The notes: generated from the letters alone by a model not told the origin. A stretch of 64,000 nucleotides of DNA from DLKC01 sp002478885 (GCA_046329585.1 JAXLUI010000001.1:2542001-2606000), one strand, 5' to 3'; positions 8,789-17,903 are shown, counted from the stretch's first letter. Translations and numbers: made by a program.

Positions 8789-8812
8789 CCGGTTGGTGTC
8801 CGCACCAACCGG
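8789..8812. repeat. REP-like hairpin
   Basis: CCGGTTGGTG and CACCAACCGG form a perfect 10-bp stem with a TCCG loop. It lies 16 bp beyond the 3' end of the RAYT-type transposase remnant, where REP hairpins recognised by such transposases are often found. Similar CGGTTGGTG/CAACCG words occur in the 80-bp repeat on the other side of the gene. Confidence 0.65.
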
Positions 8813-8827
8813 AATAAAATTGAGGGC

Positions 8828-9372
8828 CTACTTCCTGAAATGCGTAACCAATGCAAATTCATCTTCCGGGAAATAATAAAAGCGGGCACTACTCCATCTG
8901 TACTCTTCCGGATATTTCGCCAGGGCCCACTTTTCTCTCACCGGGTTAGCATGAATGTAATCAGCTTTTGTATCAGGATATCTTCTGTATTTAATGGAAT
9001 GGCCAGCGGATCCCTTTTCCAGAATTGATATCGCCTGTCCGTTTTGTCCGAAGAAAACTGTTGGAGCGTCTTTGGTTCTTTGATGGTTAAGTATTTTCTG
9101 AACTGATGTGCTGTGTGTTTAGTGAAACTTGCGGCCGGGCTTTCTCCGCCATTCTTTTCCAGCATATTCCAAAGCAGGTGAACATGGTTGGGCATAATAA
9201 CATAGCCATATACAACTATGAGACCTTTGTCAGCAAGGTATTTCCAAGAGTTAATTACGATGCGTTTCAGGTCATCGTTTTCCAGTAGTGGTTTAAACTG
9301 GTAAATGGTATCTGTAAAGAAGTAACAGATATCCTGATCCATTTGACCCTGCCGCCTGTGAAATAAGTTCAT
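8828..9372 (-). pseudogene. REP-associated tyrosine transposase (RAYT, IS200-like Y1), frameshifted
   Basis: The open frame from 9372 contains GYVIMPNHVHLLW, whose HVH is the HUH metal-binding motif of Y1 transposases, and then ends at 8938 with a foreign tail (QKLITFMLTR). In another frame the expected C-terminus continues: KADYIHANPVREKW, then YPEEYRWSSARFYYF, ending at the stop at 8828. One extra A in the run at about 8966-8969 (minus-strand AAAA) would join the frames. The likely catalytic tyrosine (in the YIHxNPV segment) lies beyond the shift, so the product as read lacks it. Single-domain RAYTs act on REP hairpins, and REP-like hairpins flank this gene. A sequencing error in the homopolymer cannot be excluded. 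Confidence 0.85.
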
Positions 9373-9431
9373 ATTCTGAATTTAGTAAACATTATGTTTA
9401 AAAGGAAGGGCTAATGAAACTGGTATGATAA

Positions 9432-9626
9432 TTTCGGTCGGTGGAGACAGCAACCGATAGGGTGATTTGGGTCGGTGATGGCGACTGATTGGTGGACGGG
9501 TTTTTCATCGGTTTCGGTCGGTGGGGACAGCAACCGATAGGGTGATTTGTGTCGGTGATGACGACTGATCGGTGGAAGGGCTTTTCATCGGTTTCGGTTG
9601 GTGCAGACAGCAACCGATAGGGTGAA
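9432..9626. repeat. 80-bp tandem repeat, about 2.4 units
   Basis: Units start with TTTCGGT at 9432, 9512 and 9592, an exact 80-bp period; the third unit is cut short. Each unit has GACAGCAACCGATAGGGTGA preceded by CGGTCGGTGG or CGGTTGGTGC, which can pair with the CAACCG that follows. Units 1 and 2 also share GTCGGTGATG and ACTGATTGGTGGA-like words. It lies just upstream of the transposase remnant and before the peptidase gene end, and is probably a REP/BIME-type array linked to the RAYT. Confidence 0.88.
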
Positions 9627-9640
9627 TATGCAAGGGAGAT

Positions 9641-9707
9641 GTTTTCGGCTAACCTGTTACCGGTCTGATCGCCTGTATTGCTTCAACAACTCTTGCAAAC
9701 GGTCTTT
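9641..9707. repeat. 67-bp direct repeat, copy 2 (peptidase 3' end)
   Basis: This copy covers the last 17 codons, including the stop, and 16 bp downstream of the peptidase gene. It differs from copy 1 at one position (CGGCTAACC versus CGGCTCACC). Confidence 0.9.
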
Positions 9708-10799
9708 GGGTAAAGCTTCCACAGTTCTGCCGTTCTTTCCTTTCATGGTTTCGGCGGCAAGCAGGGAGTTGATGATGGCTTCTTCTGTCGCCTCGATGGC
9801 TGCCATAAACAAGGGTGTTACCGCATCGTTGCTCAGCACATTTTGCTGCAGGATGGCCGGCGCGTTGAAGGGAACACGCAGGCTGCTATCTGTGGAGAAA
9901 GCAATCACATAATCACCGCTGCCGTTGGAGGCGATGCCGCCTGTTTTGGCAAGTCCCATAAACGCTCTTTTGGCAAGCCTTTCGAGGTTACGGGCATCGA
10001 GCGGCGCATCGGTGGCTACCACCATCATACAGCTGCCATCGGGCTTTTCGCCGAGCACATCGCTGAGGTAATATTTTTTCAGTTCTTTTCCCACGGGGAC
10101 GCCGTCAACCGTAAGTACACCCCCGAAATTGGTCTGCACGAGCACGCCGACAGTATAACCACCCAGGCTTTGGGGAAGCACACGGGAGGCGGTGCCTATA
10201 CCGCCCTTAAAACCAAAACAAACGGTTCCCGTGCCGGCGCCCACATTGCCTTCGGTAACAGCACCGGCGCCTGCCGTATTGATCGCCTGGAGCACATCGG
10301 CCTCGGTCACATACCGGCCACGGATGTCGTTTAGATAACCATCGTTGGTTTCACCAACTACCGCATTAACCGATTGCACTTCCTCGTTGCCTTTTTGCGA
10401 GAGCGTCCACGAAACCACCGCATTGATGGCTGTTGCCACGCCCAGCGTATTGGTGAGCACAATGGGTGATTCTATATTGCCCAGTTCTTTTACCTGCGTG
10501 GTGCCGGCCAGTTTACCGAAACCATTGCCCGTGTACACCGCTGCCGGTACTTTCTGCTGAAAAAGATTGCCGCCATGCGGCAGGATGGCCGTCACGCCGG
10601 TGCGGATGGAATCGGCTTTGATCAGCGTTGTTTGCCCGACTTTAATCCCCGGCACATCAGTAATGCCATCAAGCCTGCCCGGCGTCATCACGCCAATGCG
10701 GATGCCGAAGCCGGAAGCCCGTTGCGCGGTAGTCATCAACGGGCAGAGCATCGGGATGCCAAACAATACGCACAGCATTTTTTGTTTTGCAGTTTTCAT
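9657..10799 (-). CDS. DmpA/P1 family N-terminal nucleophile aminopeptidase (S58), secreted
   Basis: A 380-aa protein. A signal peptide is likely (residues 1-26, ending TTAQ). The mature part starts with the family hallmark ITDVPGIKVGQTT and includes GAGTGTVCFGFKGGIGTASR (about 187-206). The autoprocessing site is recognisable as ASNG-SGDYVIAFST, where S294 would be the N-terminal nucleophile of the beta chain after cleavage at G293/S294. DmpA/BapA relatives are L-aminopeptidase/D-Ala-esterases or beta-peptidyl aminopeptidases; the substrate preference here is unknown. The last coding bases are contained in the 67-bp sequence duplicated at 8716-8782. Confidence 0.88.
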   Translation of the reverse strand: MKTAKQKMLCVLFGIPMLCPLMTTAQRASGFGIRIGVMTPGRLDGITDVPGIKVGQTTLIKADSIRTGVTAILPHGGNLFQQKVPAAVYTGNGFGKLAGTTQVKELGNIESPIVLTNTLGVATAINAVVSWTLSQKGNEEVQSVNAVVGETNDGYLNDIRGRYVTEADVLQAINTAGAGAVTEGNVGAGTGTVCFGFKGGIGTASRVLPQSLGGYTVGVLVQTNFGGVLTVDGVPVGKELKKYYLSDVLGEKPDGSCMMVVATDAPLDARNLERLAKRAFMGLAKTGGIASNGSGDYVIAFSTDSSLRVPFNAPAILQQNVLSNDAVTPLFMAAIEATEEAIINSLLAAETMKGKNGRTVEALPKDRLQELLKQYRRSDR

Positions 10800-10999
10800 T
10801 GATCGATGTAGTTTAATTTTTTTATAGGCCCGGCTTTTGTGCGCCAGGCAGCTTTTGCGCTTACCCCGGGAAGAATGGCCGGTTGCAGGCCGGACCCCAA
10901 GTTAAATCTTTTATCCAAAGATGCGGTTGGTTGAAACGTCGCATGTGTAAACTCGTTAACTTGTATGCTTTCCTGATATCATTATACAAACTGTTTTTT

Positions 11000-12589
11000 A
11001 TGAGGCCAATATTCTTATTCCTGCTACTTACTGTTACCGTCGCATTGAATGCGCAGTCGCTCACTTCGGGCGGCAAACTGAAGCCTGAACAGGCGATCAT
11101 GGACATCCGCCATTACAGCATTAACCTGGCTATTGATACGGTTAATCAAAGCATCAGCGGTAACACCGTGATCGATCTTATTTTATCGCAGCCAACACCG
11201 GTGCTGCTGTTTGACCTTATGGATAATTACACCGTTGAAAAAGTGTGGGTGAATAATAAGGAAGTCCCCTTCCGGCACGAAAACTCGATGATCACCATAG
11301 CGCTTACACCATCGCAGCCTGCGGGCAAGGCCTCGGTAAAAGTGCAGTACGCCGGTAAGCCGCACGTGGCCACCCGTCCACCGTGGGAAGACGGTTTTAC
11401 CTGGGCGCATGATTCACTGGGCCAGCTTTGGCTGGCGGTTACCGCAGAAGGTGGTGGCGGTAAAATATTCTTCCCCTGTAAAGACCACCCTTCGGATGAG
11501 CCTAATGAAGGCGCTGATATGATCATTACCGTGCCCAGGGGCATGGTGGTAGCCGGCCCGGGTCTGCTGAAAAGCACAAAAACGGGCAAAACAACGGCCA
11601 CTTATTTTTGGCAAACCAAATACAGCATCAATAACTACAGCCTTGTCTTTAATGCGGGTGATTATAAAGTGGTGAGCAGGACCTATACAACGGTTGACGG
11701 CAATAAAGTACCCATGCAGTTTTATGTGATCAGCTACCACGAACCGTTTGCGCAACATCACCTGGAATTGCTTGAGGCGATGGCCAGGGTTAAAGAGAAA
11801 TATTTTGGCGAATACCCCTGGGCAAAAGAGAAAATCGGCATCGTTGAAACACCTCATCTTGGCATGGAGCACCAGAGCATGAATGCCTATGGTAATTATT
11901 TCCGGTATGTAAAAGTAGGCGGGCAGGATTTTGACTGGCTGATGAACCACGAATTCGGGCATGAGTGGTGGGGCAATAAGGTCACTGCCAAAGACTGGGC
12001 AGATTACTGGATCCACGAAGGCATCGGCACCTATGGTGATGCACTTTATACGCTGGAAAAGGAAGGCGAATATGCTTATATCAACCAGTTTAAAAATTAT
12101 GTATACGGTTTTAAAAACGATAAGCCCATTGTGCAGGGAAAAGACATCGATGAGGAGTCTGCCTACATCGGCGACATTTACGCGAAGGGAGCCTTCTTTA
12201 TGCATACGCTGCGTTATGTGATGGGCGACGACCTGTTTTTCCCGGCATTAAAAAAACTGGCTACCGATCCCCGGTATACTTACAGCAATCTTGTAAACAC
12301 GGAAGATGTAGAGCAATTGTTCAGCAATGCGGCGGGTTTTAGCTTAAAGCCTTTGTTTGACCTGTATATCCGCAGTACAGATAAACTGGCCATTGATGTA
12401 GCCGGTTCCAAGCCGGGAGAATACAAAGTAAGCCTGCTGAATATTGACATGCCCCTGGTTGTTGACGTGGTTACTTCCGATGGCAGGCAGAAGGTTACGC
12501 TGAGCAAAACGCCGGTGGTCATTAAAAGCACAACGCCGCCGCAGATCGATCCTGATGTTTATTACCTGAAGAAGGTGATTTACGAATAA
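11000..12589 (+). CDS. M1 family zinc metallopeptidase, secreted
   Basis: A 529-aa protein from ATG 11000. An upstream extension to 10883 is open but lacks a better start, whereas 11000 begins a clear signal peptide ending near NAQ. The gluzincin site is complete: HEFGHEWW with H317, E318 and H321, and a third ligand E340 in WIHEGIG, giving the HEXXH-18-E spacing of M1. The substrate-binding GxMEN motif appears as GMEHQSMNAYG. The length corresponds to the N-terminal beta domain plus the catalytic domain, with only a short C-terminal part. It probably trims peptides in the periplasm or outside the cell. It is transcribed divergently from the DmpA-like peptidase gene. Confidence 0.9.
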   Translation: MRPIFLFLLLTVTVALNAQSLTSGGKLKPEQAIMDIRHYSINLAIDTVNQSISGNTVIDLILSQPTPVLLFDLMDNYTVEKVWVNNKEVPFRHENSMITIALTPSQPAGKASVKVQYAGKPHVATRPPWEDGFTWAHDSLGQLWLAVTAEGGGGKIFFPCKDHPSDEPNEGADMIITVPRGMVVAGPGLLKSTKTGKTTATYFWQTKYSINNYSLVFNAGDYKVVSRTYTTVDGNKVPMQFYVISYHEPFAQHHLELLEAMARVKEKYFGEYPWAKEKIGIVETPHLGMEHQSMNAYGNYFRYVKVGGQDFDWLMNHEFGHEWWGNKVTAKDWADYWIHEGIGTYGDALYTLEKEGEYAYINQFKNYVYGFKNDKPIVQGKDIDEESAYIGDIYAKGAFFMHTLRYVMGDDLFFPALKKLATDPRYTYSNLVNTEDVEQLFSNAAGFSLKPLFDLYIRSTDKLAIDVAGSKPGEYKVSLLNIDMPLVVDVVTSDGRQKVTLSKTPVVIKSTTPPQIDPDVYYLKKVIYE

Positions 12590-12639
12590 TTGTTGCTGGT
12601 ATTTTTTTGGTTACCTGCAACATAATAGCTATTCAGCTG

Positions 12640-12681
12640 TTGTTGTGCCTGCCCCGGAAGGAACGATCCGGGGTCACTCCC
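12640..12681 (-). repeat. Dispersed GTTGCGTCGC element, long form
   Basis: A copy of the dispersed element carrying the 26-bp hairpin insert (12648-12673, with GCCCCGG and CCGGGG arms) between TTGTTGTG and TCACTCCC. It lies between the M1 peptidase and iorA-like genes. Confidence 0.85.
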
Positions 12682-12786
12682 TTCAGGGCCCGGTAATTTA
12701 TTTCGGCAGCGGTGATCTGCCGCTGTTAAGCAGCTGATCTTTTGCGTGCTTTTTTTATCTTTAGTTATCATAAAAATCCATTCATC

Positions 12787-13245
12787 ATGCCTGTATATAA
12801 ACTCAATATTAACGGGAAGGTCCGGGAGGCAGATGTCCCTGCCGATACCCCGCTGTTATGGGTGCTCCGGGATGAGCTTCAGCTCCCGGGCACAAAATAT
12901 GGCTGTGGTATTGCGCAATGCGGGGCATGCACGGTGCACCTGAACGGCGTTGCCATGCGTTCCTGCTCTTTGCCCGTTTCGGCTATACAAGCTGCGGCTA
13001 TAACCACCATTGAAGGCTTGTCGGAAAAGGGCGATCACCCGGTGCAGCTTGCCTGGGACGAGCTCGATGTGCCACAATGTGGCTATTGCCAGGCCGGGCA
13101 AATCATGACTGCCGCGGCATTGCTCAAAAAGAACCCGCATCCAACGGACGAGGAAATCGGCAATGCGATGCATGGCAATATCTGCCGCTGTGGCGCTTAT
13201 CACCGCATTCGGGAAGCCGTTAAATCTGCAAGCACAAAAATCTAA
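12787..13245 (+). CDS. Molybdenum hydroxylase small subunit, 2x[2Fe-2S] (IorA-like)
   Basis: A 152-aa protein from ATG 12787; the open frame extends upstream but has no better start. It is an electron-transfer subunit of the xanthine dehydrogenase family. The plant-type [2Fe-2S] motif is CGIAQCGACTVHLNG with a further cysteine in SCSLP, and the second, all-helical cluster domain has CGYCQAGQIM and NICRCGAYHRI. The length and order match isoquinoline 1-oxidoreductase alpha (IorA/CoxS-type) proteins. The stop is followed within 4 bp by the large-subunit gene, so the two are co-transcribed. No FAD subunit gene is adjacent, which is typical of IorAB-type enzymes that pass electrons to a cytochrome or other acceptor. 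Confidence 0.9.
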   Translation: MPVYKLNINGKVREADVPADTPLLWVLRDELQLPGTKYGCGIAQCGACTVHLNGVAMRSCSLPVSAIQAAAITTIEGLSEKGDHPVQLAWDELDVPQCGYCQAGQIMTAAALLKKNPHPTDEEIGNAMHGNICRCGAYHRIREAVKSASTKI

Positions 13246-13248
13246 ACC

Positions 13249-15387
13249 ATGAACACTACCCATACAACCAGCAGGAGAAATTTCCTTAAGCTCGGTTCAC
13301 TAACTACCGGTGGATTACTGATCGGTTTTAACTGGTTTGACAACAGTGTAAAAGCGGCCGTTGTTGCGGGCGGGGATGCCAAAGAAACCCTTGCCTTTAA
13401 CAGTTACCTGTCAATCGCTACCGACGGAACCATTACCATTTATTCGCCCAACCCCGAGTTAGGGCAGAATATCAAAACATCTTTTCCCATGGTAGTGGCG
13501 GAAGAACTGGAAGCCGACTGGACCAAAGTAAAAGTAGAGCAGGCCATGCTTGATAATAAGTTTGACCGGCAGCTCACCGGTGGCAGTGGTGCCGTTCCCC
13601 ATTCATGGATGCGGCTGAGAAAAGCAGGAGCCACCGCAAAATATGTTTTGATACAGGCCGCAGCCCAACAATGGCAGGTTGATGCTTCTGCCTGCTATGC
13701 AGAAAACGGTTTTGTGATTCACCGGCCGAGCGGTAAAAAACTTGGCTATGGTGAACTCGCAACAGCCGCGTCTGCCCTTACGGCGCCGGCTGATGTGCCG
13801 TTGAAAGACCGTAAGGATTTTAAGCTTATCGGCACGGCAGTGCGCAACGTAGAGAATAAAAATATCATCACCGGCAAACCGTTATTCGGGTTAGATTTTT
13901 ACCGTGATGGTATGGCGATGGCGATGATCCAAAGGCCACCGGCATTCGGCACCAAAATAAAATCCGTTGATGCCGCCGCTGCAAAAGCATCGCCGGGAAT
14001 TGTTGATGTGGTAACGTTTAAAAACAACGTGGCCGTTGTGGGGAACTCAACATGGGCGATCATGAAAGCAAGAAAACTGCTGAAGATCGAGTATGAGAAA
14101 GACGGCAATATCGAAAGCAGCGAAGACCATGATAAAATATTAAAAGACCTTTTGGATAATGACAATGGCAAAGCAACGGTACAACGCAAAGACGGCGATG
14201 TAAAGGCAGCATTTGCAGGCGCGGCAAAAGTAATTGAGGCGGAATACCAATGCCCTTTTCTTGTGCACACGCCTATGGAGCCGATGAATTTCTTTGCCCA
14301 TGTGCGGGAAGATGGCATTGAACTGATCGGCCCGAGCCAAACGCCGGCACGTGCAAGAGAGGCCGTTTCCAAAATGCTGAATGTGCCTGAAGACAAGATC
14401 ACACTGCAGATCACGAGGTTGGGCGGTGGTTTCGGAAGAAGGCTCAAGTTCGATTACGTGGTAGAAGCAGCGGAATTGTCGGGCATTATCAAGAAACCGG
14501 TAAAGGTGATGTGGACCAAGGAAGACGAAATGCAGGGTGGCAGTTACCGGCCGGCAGTGCGTTACCGGTTTAAGGCGGCATTGGATGGTTCCGGCAATCT
14601 CGTCGGCTATCAATTGCGGGGTGTTGGCATCAATGCGGGCAACAGTACCAGGGAAGATAATTTTCCGTCGGGCGCTGTTGATCATTTGCTTATTGAGAAC
14701 GTGGAATATGTTTCGCCGATCACCACCGGTGCATGGCGGGCACCGATCACTAATTTCCTTGCCTTTGCAGAACAGACATTTTTGGACGAGGTGGCCATGG
14801 CTGCCGGCAAAGACCCGGTGCAATTCAGGCTCGACCTGCTTGCAAAGGCCAAACAAAAACCGGTCGGCGCCATCAAGTACAATATCGACCGCATGGTGAC
14901 TGTAATAAAAACAGCCGCGGAAAAATCAGGCTGGGGCACAAAGAAGGATGTTGCGCAGGGCTTCAGCGTGTATTTCTCTCACCAGAGTTATGTTGCGCAG
15001 GTTTGTGAAGTGGTGATGGAAAAAGGCAAACCCGCCGTAAAGAAAATCTATGCAGTATCAGACTGCGGGCAAGTCATCAACCTAAGCGGTGCACGCCACC
15101 AGGTGATGGGTGCGATCGTTGATGGTTATGGCAATGCGATGTATGGAAAAATATCTTTTAAGGATGGGGCATCGGAGCAAAAGAATTACAACAATTACCG
15201 CATCATCCGTATGAAGGAGATACCCGAAGTAGAACCACATTTTGTTGATAACGGGATTGACCCAACGGGCCTGGGTGAACCAGCCCTGCCGCCAACCGGC
15301 GGTGCCGTTGCGAATGCTATTTTTAAAGCAACGGGCAAGCGCTTGCGCAACCAGCCATTCAGTGCCGAGGATGTTTTTAAAGCATAG
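13249..15387 (+). CDS. Molybdenum hydroxylase large subunit (IorB-like), Tat-exported
   Basis: A 712-aa molybdopterin cytosine dinucleotide-binding subunit. It has a Tat-type leader (SRRNFLKLGSLTTGGLLIG, residues 9-27), which implies export of the folded enzyme with its partner. Family motifs include QTPARAREAVS and LGGGFGRRLKFDYV for cofactor binding, GAWRAPITNFLAFAEQTFLDE, and near the C-terminus GLGEPALPPTGGAVANAIF with the catalytic-type GLGE glutamate. Relatives oxidise N-heterocycles or aldehydes; the substrate is not deducible. No XdhC/CoxF-type chaperone gene is next to it, so maturation genes must be elsewhere. Confidence 0.9.
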   Translation: MNTTHTTSRRNFLKLGSLTTGGLLIGFNWFDNSVKAAVVAGGDAKETLAFNSYLSIATDGTITIYSPNPELGQNIKTSFPMVVAEELEADWTKVKVEQAMLDNKFDRQLTGGSGAVPHSWMRLRKAGATAKYVLIQAAAQQWQVDASACYAENGFVIHRPSGKKLGYGELATAASALTAPADVPLKDRKDFKLIGTAVRNVENKNIITGKPLFGLDFYRDGMAMAMIQRPPAFGTKIKSVDAAAAKASPGIVDVVTFKNNVAVVGNSTWAIMKARKLLKIEYEKDGNIESSEDHDKILKDLLDNDNGKATVQRKDGDVKAAFAGAAKVIEAEYQCPFLVHTPMEPMNFFAHVREDGIELIGPSQTPARAREAVSKMLNVPEDKITLQITRLGGGFGRRLKFDYVVEAAELSGIIKKPVKVMWTKEDEMQGGSYRPAVRYRFKAALDGSGNLVGYQLRGVGINAGNSTREDNFPSGAVDHLLIENVEYVSPITTGAWRAPITNFLAFAEQTFLDEVAMAAGKDPVQFRLDLLAKAKQKPVGAIKYNIDRMVTVIKTAAEKSGWGTKKDVAQGFSVYFSHQSYVAQVCEVVMEKGKPAVKKIYAVSDCGQVINLSGARHQVMGAIVDGYGNAMYGKISFKDGASEQKNYNNYRIIRMKEIPEVEPHFVDNGIDPTGLGEPALPPTGGAVANAIFKATGKRLRNQPFSAEDVFKA

Positions 15388-15426
15388 ATTTTTTGTTGAC
15401 AAACTACAGTGCCTATGGCATCGCCT

Positions 15427-15559
15427 GTTGTGTCACTCCCTTATGCTGCCATGCAGCTGTCGTCAGACGTGAAACGTGAGACGTGAGTATCCTGGCGTCT
15501 GTCGTTCACAGCTCACGTTTGCTGATCAATGTTCAGAACGATGCAGTGAGTGGCACAAC
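15427..15559. repeat. Dispersed element, inverted pair
   Basis: Left copy GTTGTGTCACTCCC (15427-15440) and inverted right copy GTGAGTGGCACAAC (15546-15559) bound a 133-bp segment. Inside it (about 15468-15486) the word ACGTGA recurs, as in AAACGTGAGACGTGAG. The pair lies between the iorB-like and DUF72 genes. Confidence 0.75.
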
Positions 15560-15653
15560 GAACGCTTCATAGCAGTACAAAAGCCAGGCCCATACAAACA
15601 ATTCCCTTCTTTATTTGTAGTTTCCCCTATTCGATTACTTTGAAAATTGTCAC

Positions 15654-16586
15654 ATGGAATTTGGCCGCGTACCGGAAGAGGAACTGAACAGCATTGATTT
15701 TAGCCTGCCCAAAGAACCGGCGGCCAATAAGGCCGTGCTGGGCGGCAAGCAATACAGCAAGCCGAAAGTGTATATCGGCTGTGCAAAATGGGGAAGAACA
15801 GAATGGGTTGGCAAAATCTACCCGCCAAAGACAAAGGAAAAAGATTTCCTCGATCACTATGTACAGCATTACAACAGCATTGAACTGAATGCAACCCACT
15901 ATAAAATCTATGGTGCTGCAGGCATTGGCAAGTGGGCTGCAAAAGCAGCGGGAAAAGACTTTACATTTTGCCCGAAAATGTACCAGGGCGTCACGCACCG
16001 CGGCAGCCTGAAGGGAAAAGATTTTATTACCTCAGAGTTCTTTCGTGGCATTGTTGCGTTTGAGGAACATCTTGGGCCTATTTTCGTGCAGGTGAGTGAT
16101 GCTTTTTCACCGAAGCGAAAAGAGGAATTGTTTGCTTACCTGCGATCGCTGCCCACCGACCTGCAATTTTTTCTTGAAGTGCGACACCCCGACTGGTTTG
16201 CGAAGCCCGACATAAGGGCCGAATTGTTCGATACGCTTGGTTCCCTTAATATGGGCGCCGTTATTACCGATACGGCAGGCAGAAGAGATTGTGCGCACAT
16301 GCAACTGACGATTCCCAAAGCATTTATCCGTTATGTCGGCAACAGCCTGCACCCAAGTGATTACAGCAGAACCGATGCATGGGTTAACCGCATGCAACAC
16401 TGGTTGGATAAGGGTTTACAGGAACTGTATTTCTTTATGCATATGCATGATGAAACGTACTCACCGGAACTTACTGTTTACCTTGTTGATCAATTGAACG
16501 CTTCCTGCGGGCTGAATCTCATCAAACCCAGGTTCATTGAAAGTGGCACTGCCGGTGTTCAACAACAAAAAGGATTGTTTGACTAA
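15654..16586 (+). CDS. DUF72 domain protein
   Basis: This 310-aa protein matches the DUF72 (YecE-like) TIM-barrel family: YIGCAKWGRTEWVGKIYPPKTKEKDFLDHY, then HYNSIELNATHYKIY, FCPKMYQGVTHRG, ILEVRHP-type FFLEVRHPDWF, and near the end LYFFMHMHDE. These blocks are the conserved core of the family. Its biochemical role is not established. The N-terminal 35 residues (VPEEELNSIDFSLP) are outside the core. The start at 15654 is an ATG and no signal peptide is seen, so it is cytosolic. It faces the convergent flavin oxidoreductase gene with only 26 bp between stops. Confidence 0.85.
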   Translation: MEFGRVPEEELNSIDFSLPKEPAANKAVLGGKQYSKPKVYIGCAKWGRTEWVGKIYPPKTKEKDFLDHYVQHYNSIELNATHYKIYGAAGIGKWAAKAAGKDFTFCPKMYQGVTHRGSLKGKDFITSEFFRGIVAFEEHLGPIFVQVSDAFSPKRKEELFAYLRSLPTDLQFFLEVRHPDWFAKPDIRAELFDTLGSLNMGAVITDTAGRRDCAHMQLTIPKAFIRYVGNSLHPSDYSRTDAWVNRMQHWLDKGLQELYFFMHMHDETYSPELTVYLVDQLNASCGLNLIKPRFIESGTAGVQQQKGLFD

Positions 16587-16612
16587 GATTGTACCAGCGC
16601 TGCTGTCATCAA

Positions 16613-17680
16613 TCAGCGTTTGGCCCTGAGGTACTGGTTTGGCCAGGGCACATCAACACCCAACACTTTAGCAGCATGTAATGGAAAATAGGGGTCGCGC
16701 AGTAACTGCCTCGCCATAATAACCAGGTCTGCCTTTCCTTCTTTGATGATGGCATCGGCTTCCTCGGCAGCAGTAATTAGTCCAACCGCGCCGGTCATGA
16801 TACCTGTCTCTTTTTTGATGCGTTCGGCAAAGGGCGTTTGATATAAAGGTGCAACGGGAATCTGCTGATGGACGGCATTGCCGCCGCTGCTGCAATCGAT
16901 AAGATCAATACCCTTTGTTTTAAGGATGTGTGCAAGGGCGACAGCGTCTTCGATCGTCCACCCTTCTTTTTCCACCCAGTCTGTCGCGGAGATGCGCACA
17001 AACAACGGGTAAGCTGCTGGCCAGGTTGATTGCACATTCTCTATTACTTCCAGCAACAGGCGAATACGGTTTTCAAATGAGCCGCCATATTCGTCATCGC
17101 GGTGATTGCTGACGGGTGATAAGAAATTGTTGAGCAGGTAACCGTGTGCCGCATGAATTTCCAATACTTTATAGCCACATGCCAACGCCCTGGTGGCCGC
17201 GGCTTTAAAATCGCTGATGCATTGGTGTATATCAGCGGTTGACATGGCATGCGGAACAGGATCGCTGTCTTTATACGGTACCGCCGAGGCCGATATGGTT
17301 TGCCATGCCCCTTCTTCGGGCAACAATGGTTTTGCGCCCATCCATGGCGAGCTATGACTAGCTTTGCGGCCTGCATGCGCCAACTGGATGCCCGGCACCG
17401 CGCCCTGCGATTCTATGAATGTAACGATGCGTTTTAGCATGGTCATGTGTTCGTCTTTCCACAAGCCGAGGCAATCGGGTGTAATTCTTCCTTCAGGCGA
17501 AACCGCTGTTGCTTCCTGTATCAGCAGCCCGGCGCCACCTGCGGCACGGCTGCCAAGGTGCACGAGGTGCCAGTCGTTGGCGAAACCATCCACAGCTGAA
17601 TACTGGCACATGGGTGATACTGCGATGCGGTTCCTGAAACAGATATTTTTTATGATCAGCGGATCGAATAAAGCCGGCAT
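16613..17680 (-). CDS. Old yellow enzyme family NADH:flavin oxidoreductase (YqjM/NamA-like)
   Basis: A 355-aa FMN-dependent TIM-barrel ene-reductase. Diagnostic motifs are NRIAVSPMCQYSA, with the cysteine typical of the YqjM-like (class II, thermophilic-like) OYEs, LAHAGRKAS, the active-site EIHAAHGYLLNNFLSP with its histidines, NRDDEYGGSFENR-type NHRDDEYGGSFENRIR, and the C-terminal FMN phosphate site GLI...ADLVIMARQLLRDPYFPL. Members reduce activated C=C bonds of unsaturated carbonyl compounds with NAD(P)H. Monocistronic on the minus strand and cytosolic. The natural substrate is unknown. Confidence 0.92.
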   Translation of the reverse strand: MPALFDPLIIKNICFRNRIAVSPMCQYSAVDGFANDWHLVHLGSRAAGGAGLLIQEATAVSPEGRITPDCLGLWKDEHMTMLKRIVTFIESQGAVPGIQLAHAGRKASHSSPWMGAKPLLPEEGAWQTISASAVPYKDSDPVPHAMSTADIHQCISDFKAAATRALACGYKVLEIHAAHGYLLNNFLSPVSNHRDDEYGGSFENRIRLLLEVIENVQSTWPAAYPLFVRISATDWVEKEGWTIEDAVALAHILKTKGIDLIDCSSGGNAVHQQIPVAPLYQTPFAERIKKETGIMTGAVGLITAAEEADAIIKEGKADLVIMARQLLRDPYFPLHAAKVLGVDVPWPNQYLRAKR

Positions 17681-17784
17681 AGGTTTATCTTTTTAATAAA
17701 GGTAGCTGCTGTGTCTGTTATGGTGCCACAAATGTAGGGTTGTAAATTTTTGGACCGGCCTTTTATACCGCTGCCCGGGCTTCC

Positions 17785-17800
17785 GTTGCGTCGCACACCT
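17785..17800 (+). repeat. Dispersed element, short form (single)
   Basis: GTTGCGTCGCACACCT matches the first part of the dispersed consensus, preceded by the commonly shared CTTCC. It lies in the gap upstream of both flanking divergent genes. Confidence 0.8.
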
Positions 17801-17903
17801 GAGCTGCAGGTACAGGAGACAATGCCATTTGTATGAAAGACGGGAACAAAAAAATTACCCGGAATAAATGGAAACGCTTATTTTCAAAGCCAAAACGATT
17901 GCT

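Noticed and set aside
8828..9372. Programmed frameshifting in the transposase
   Set aside because: The shift point is a short AAAA run without a strong slippery heptamer or visible stimulatory structure. A plain frameshift or a read error is simpler.
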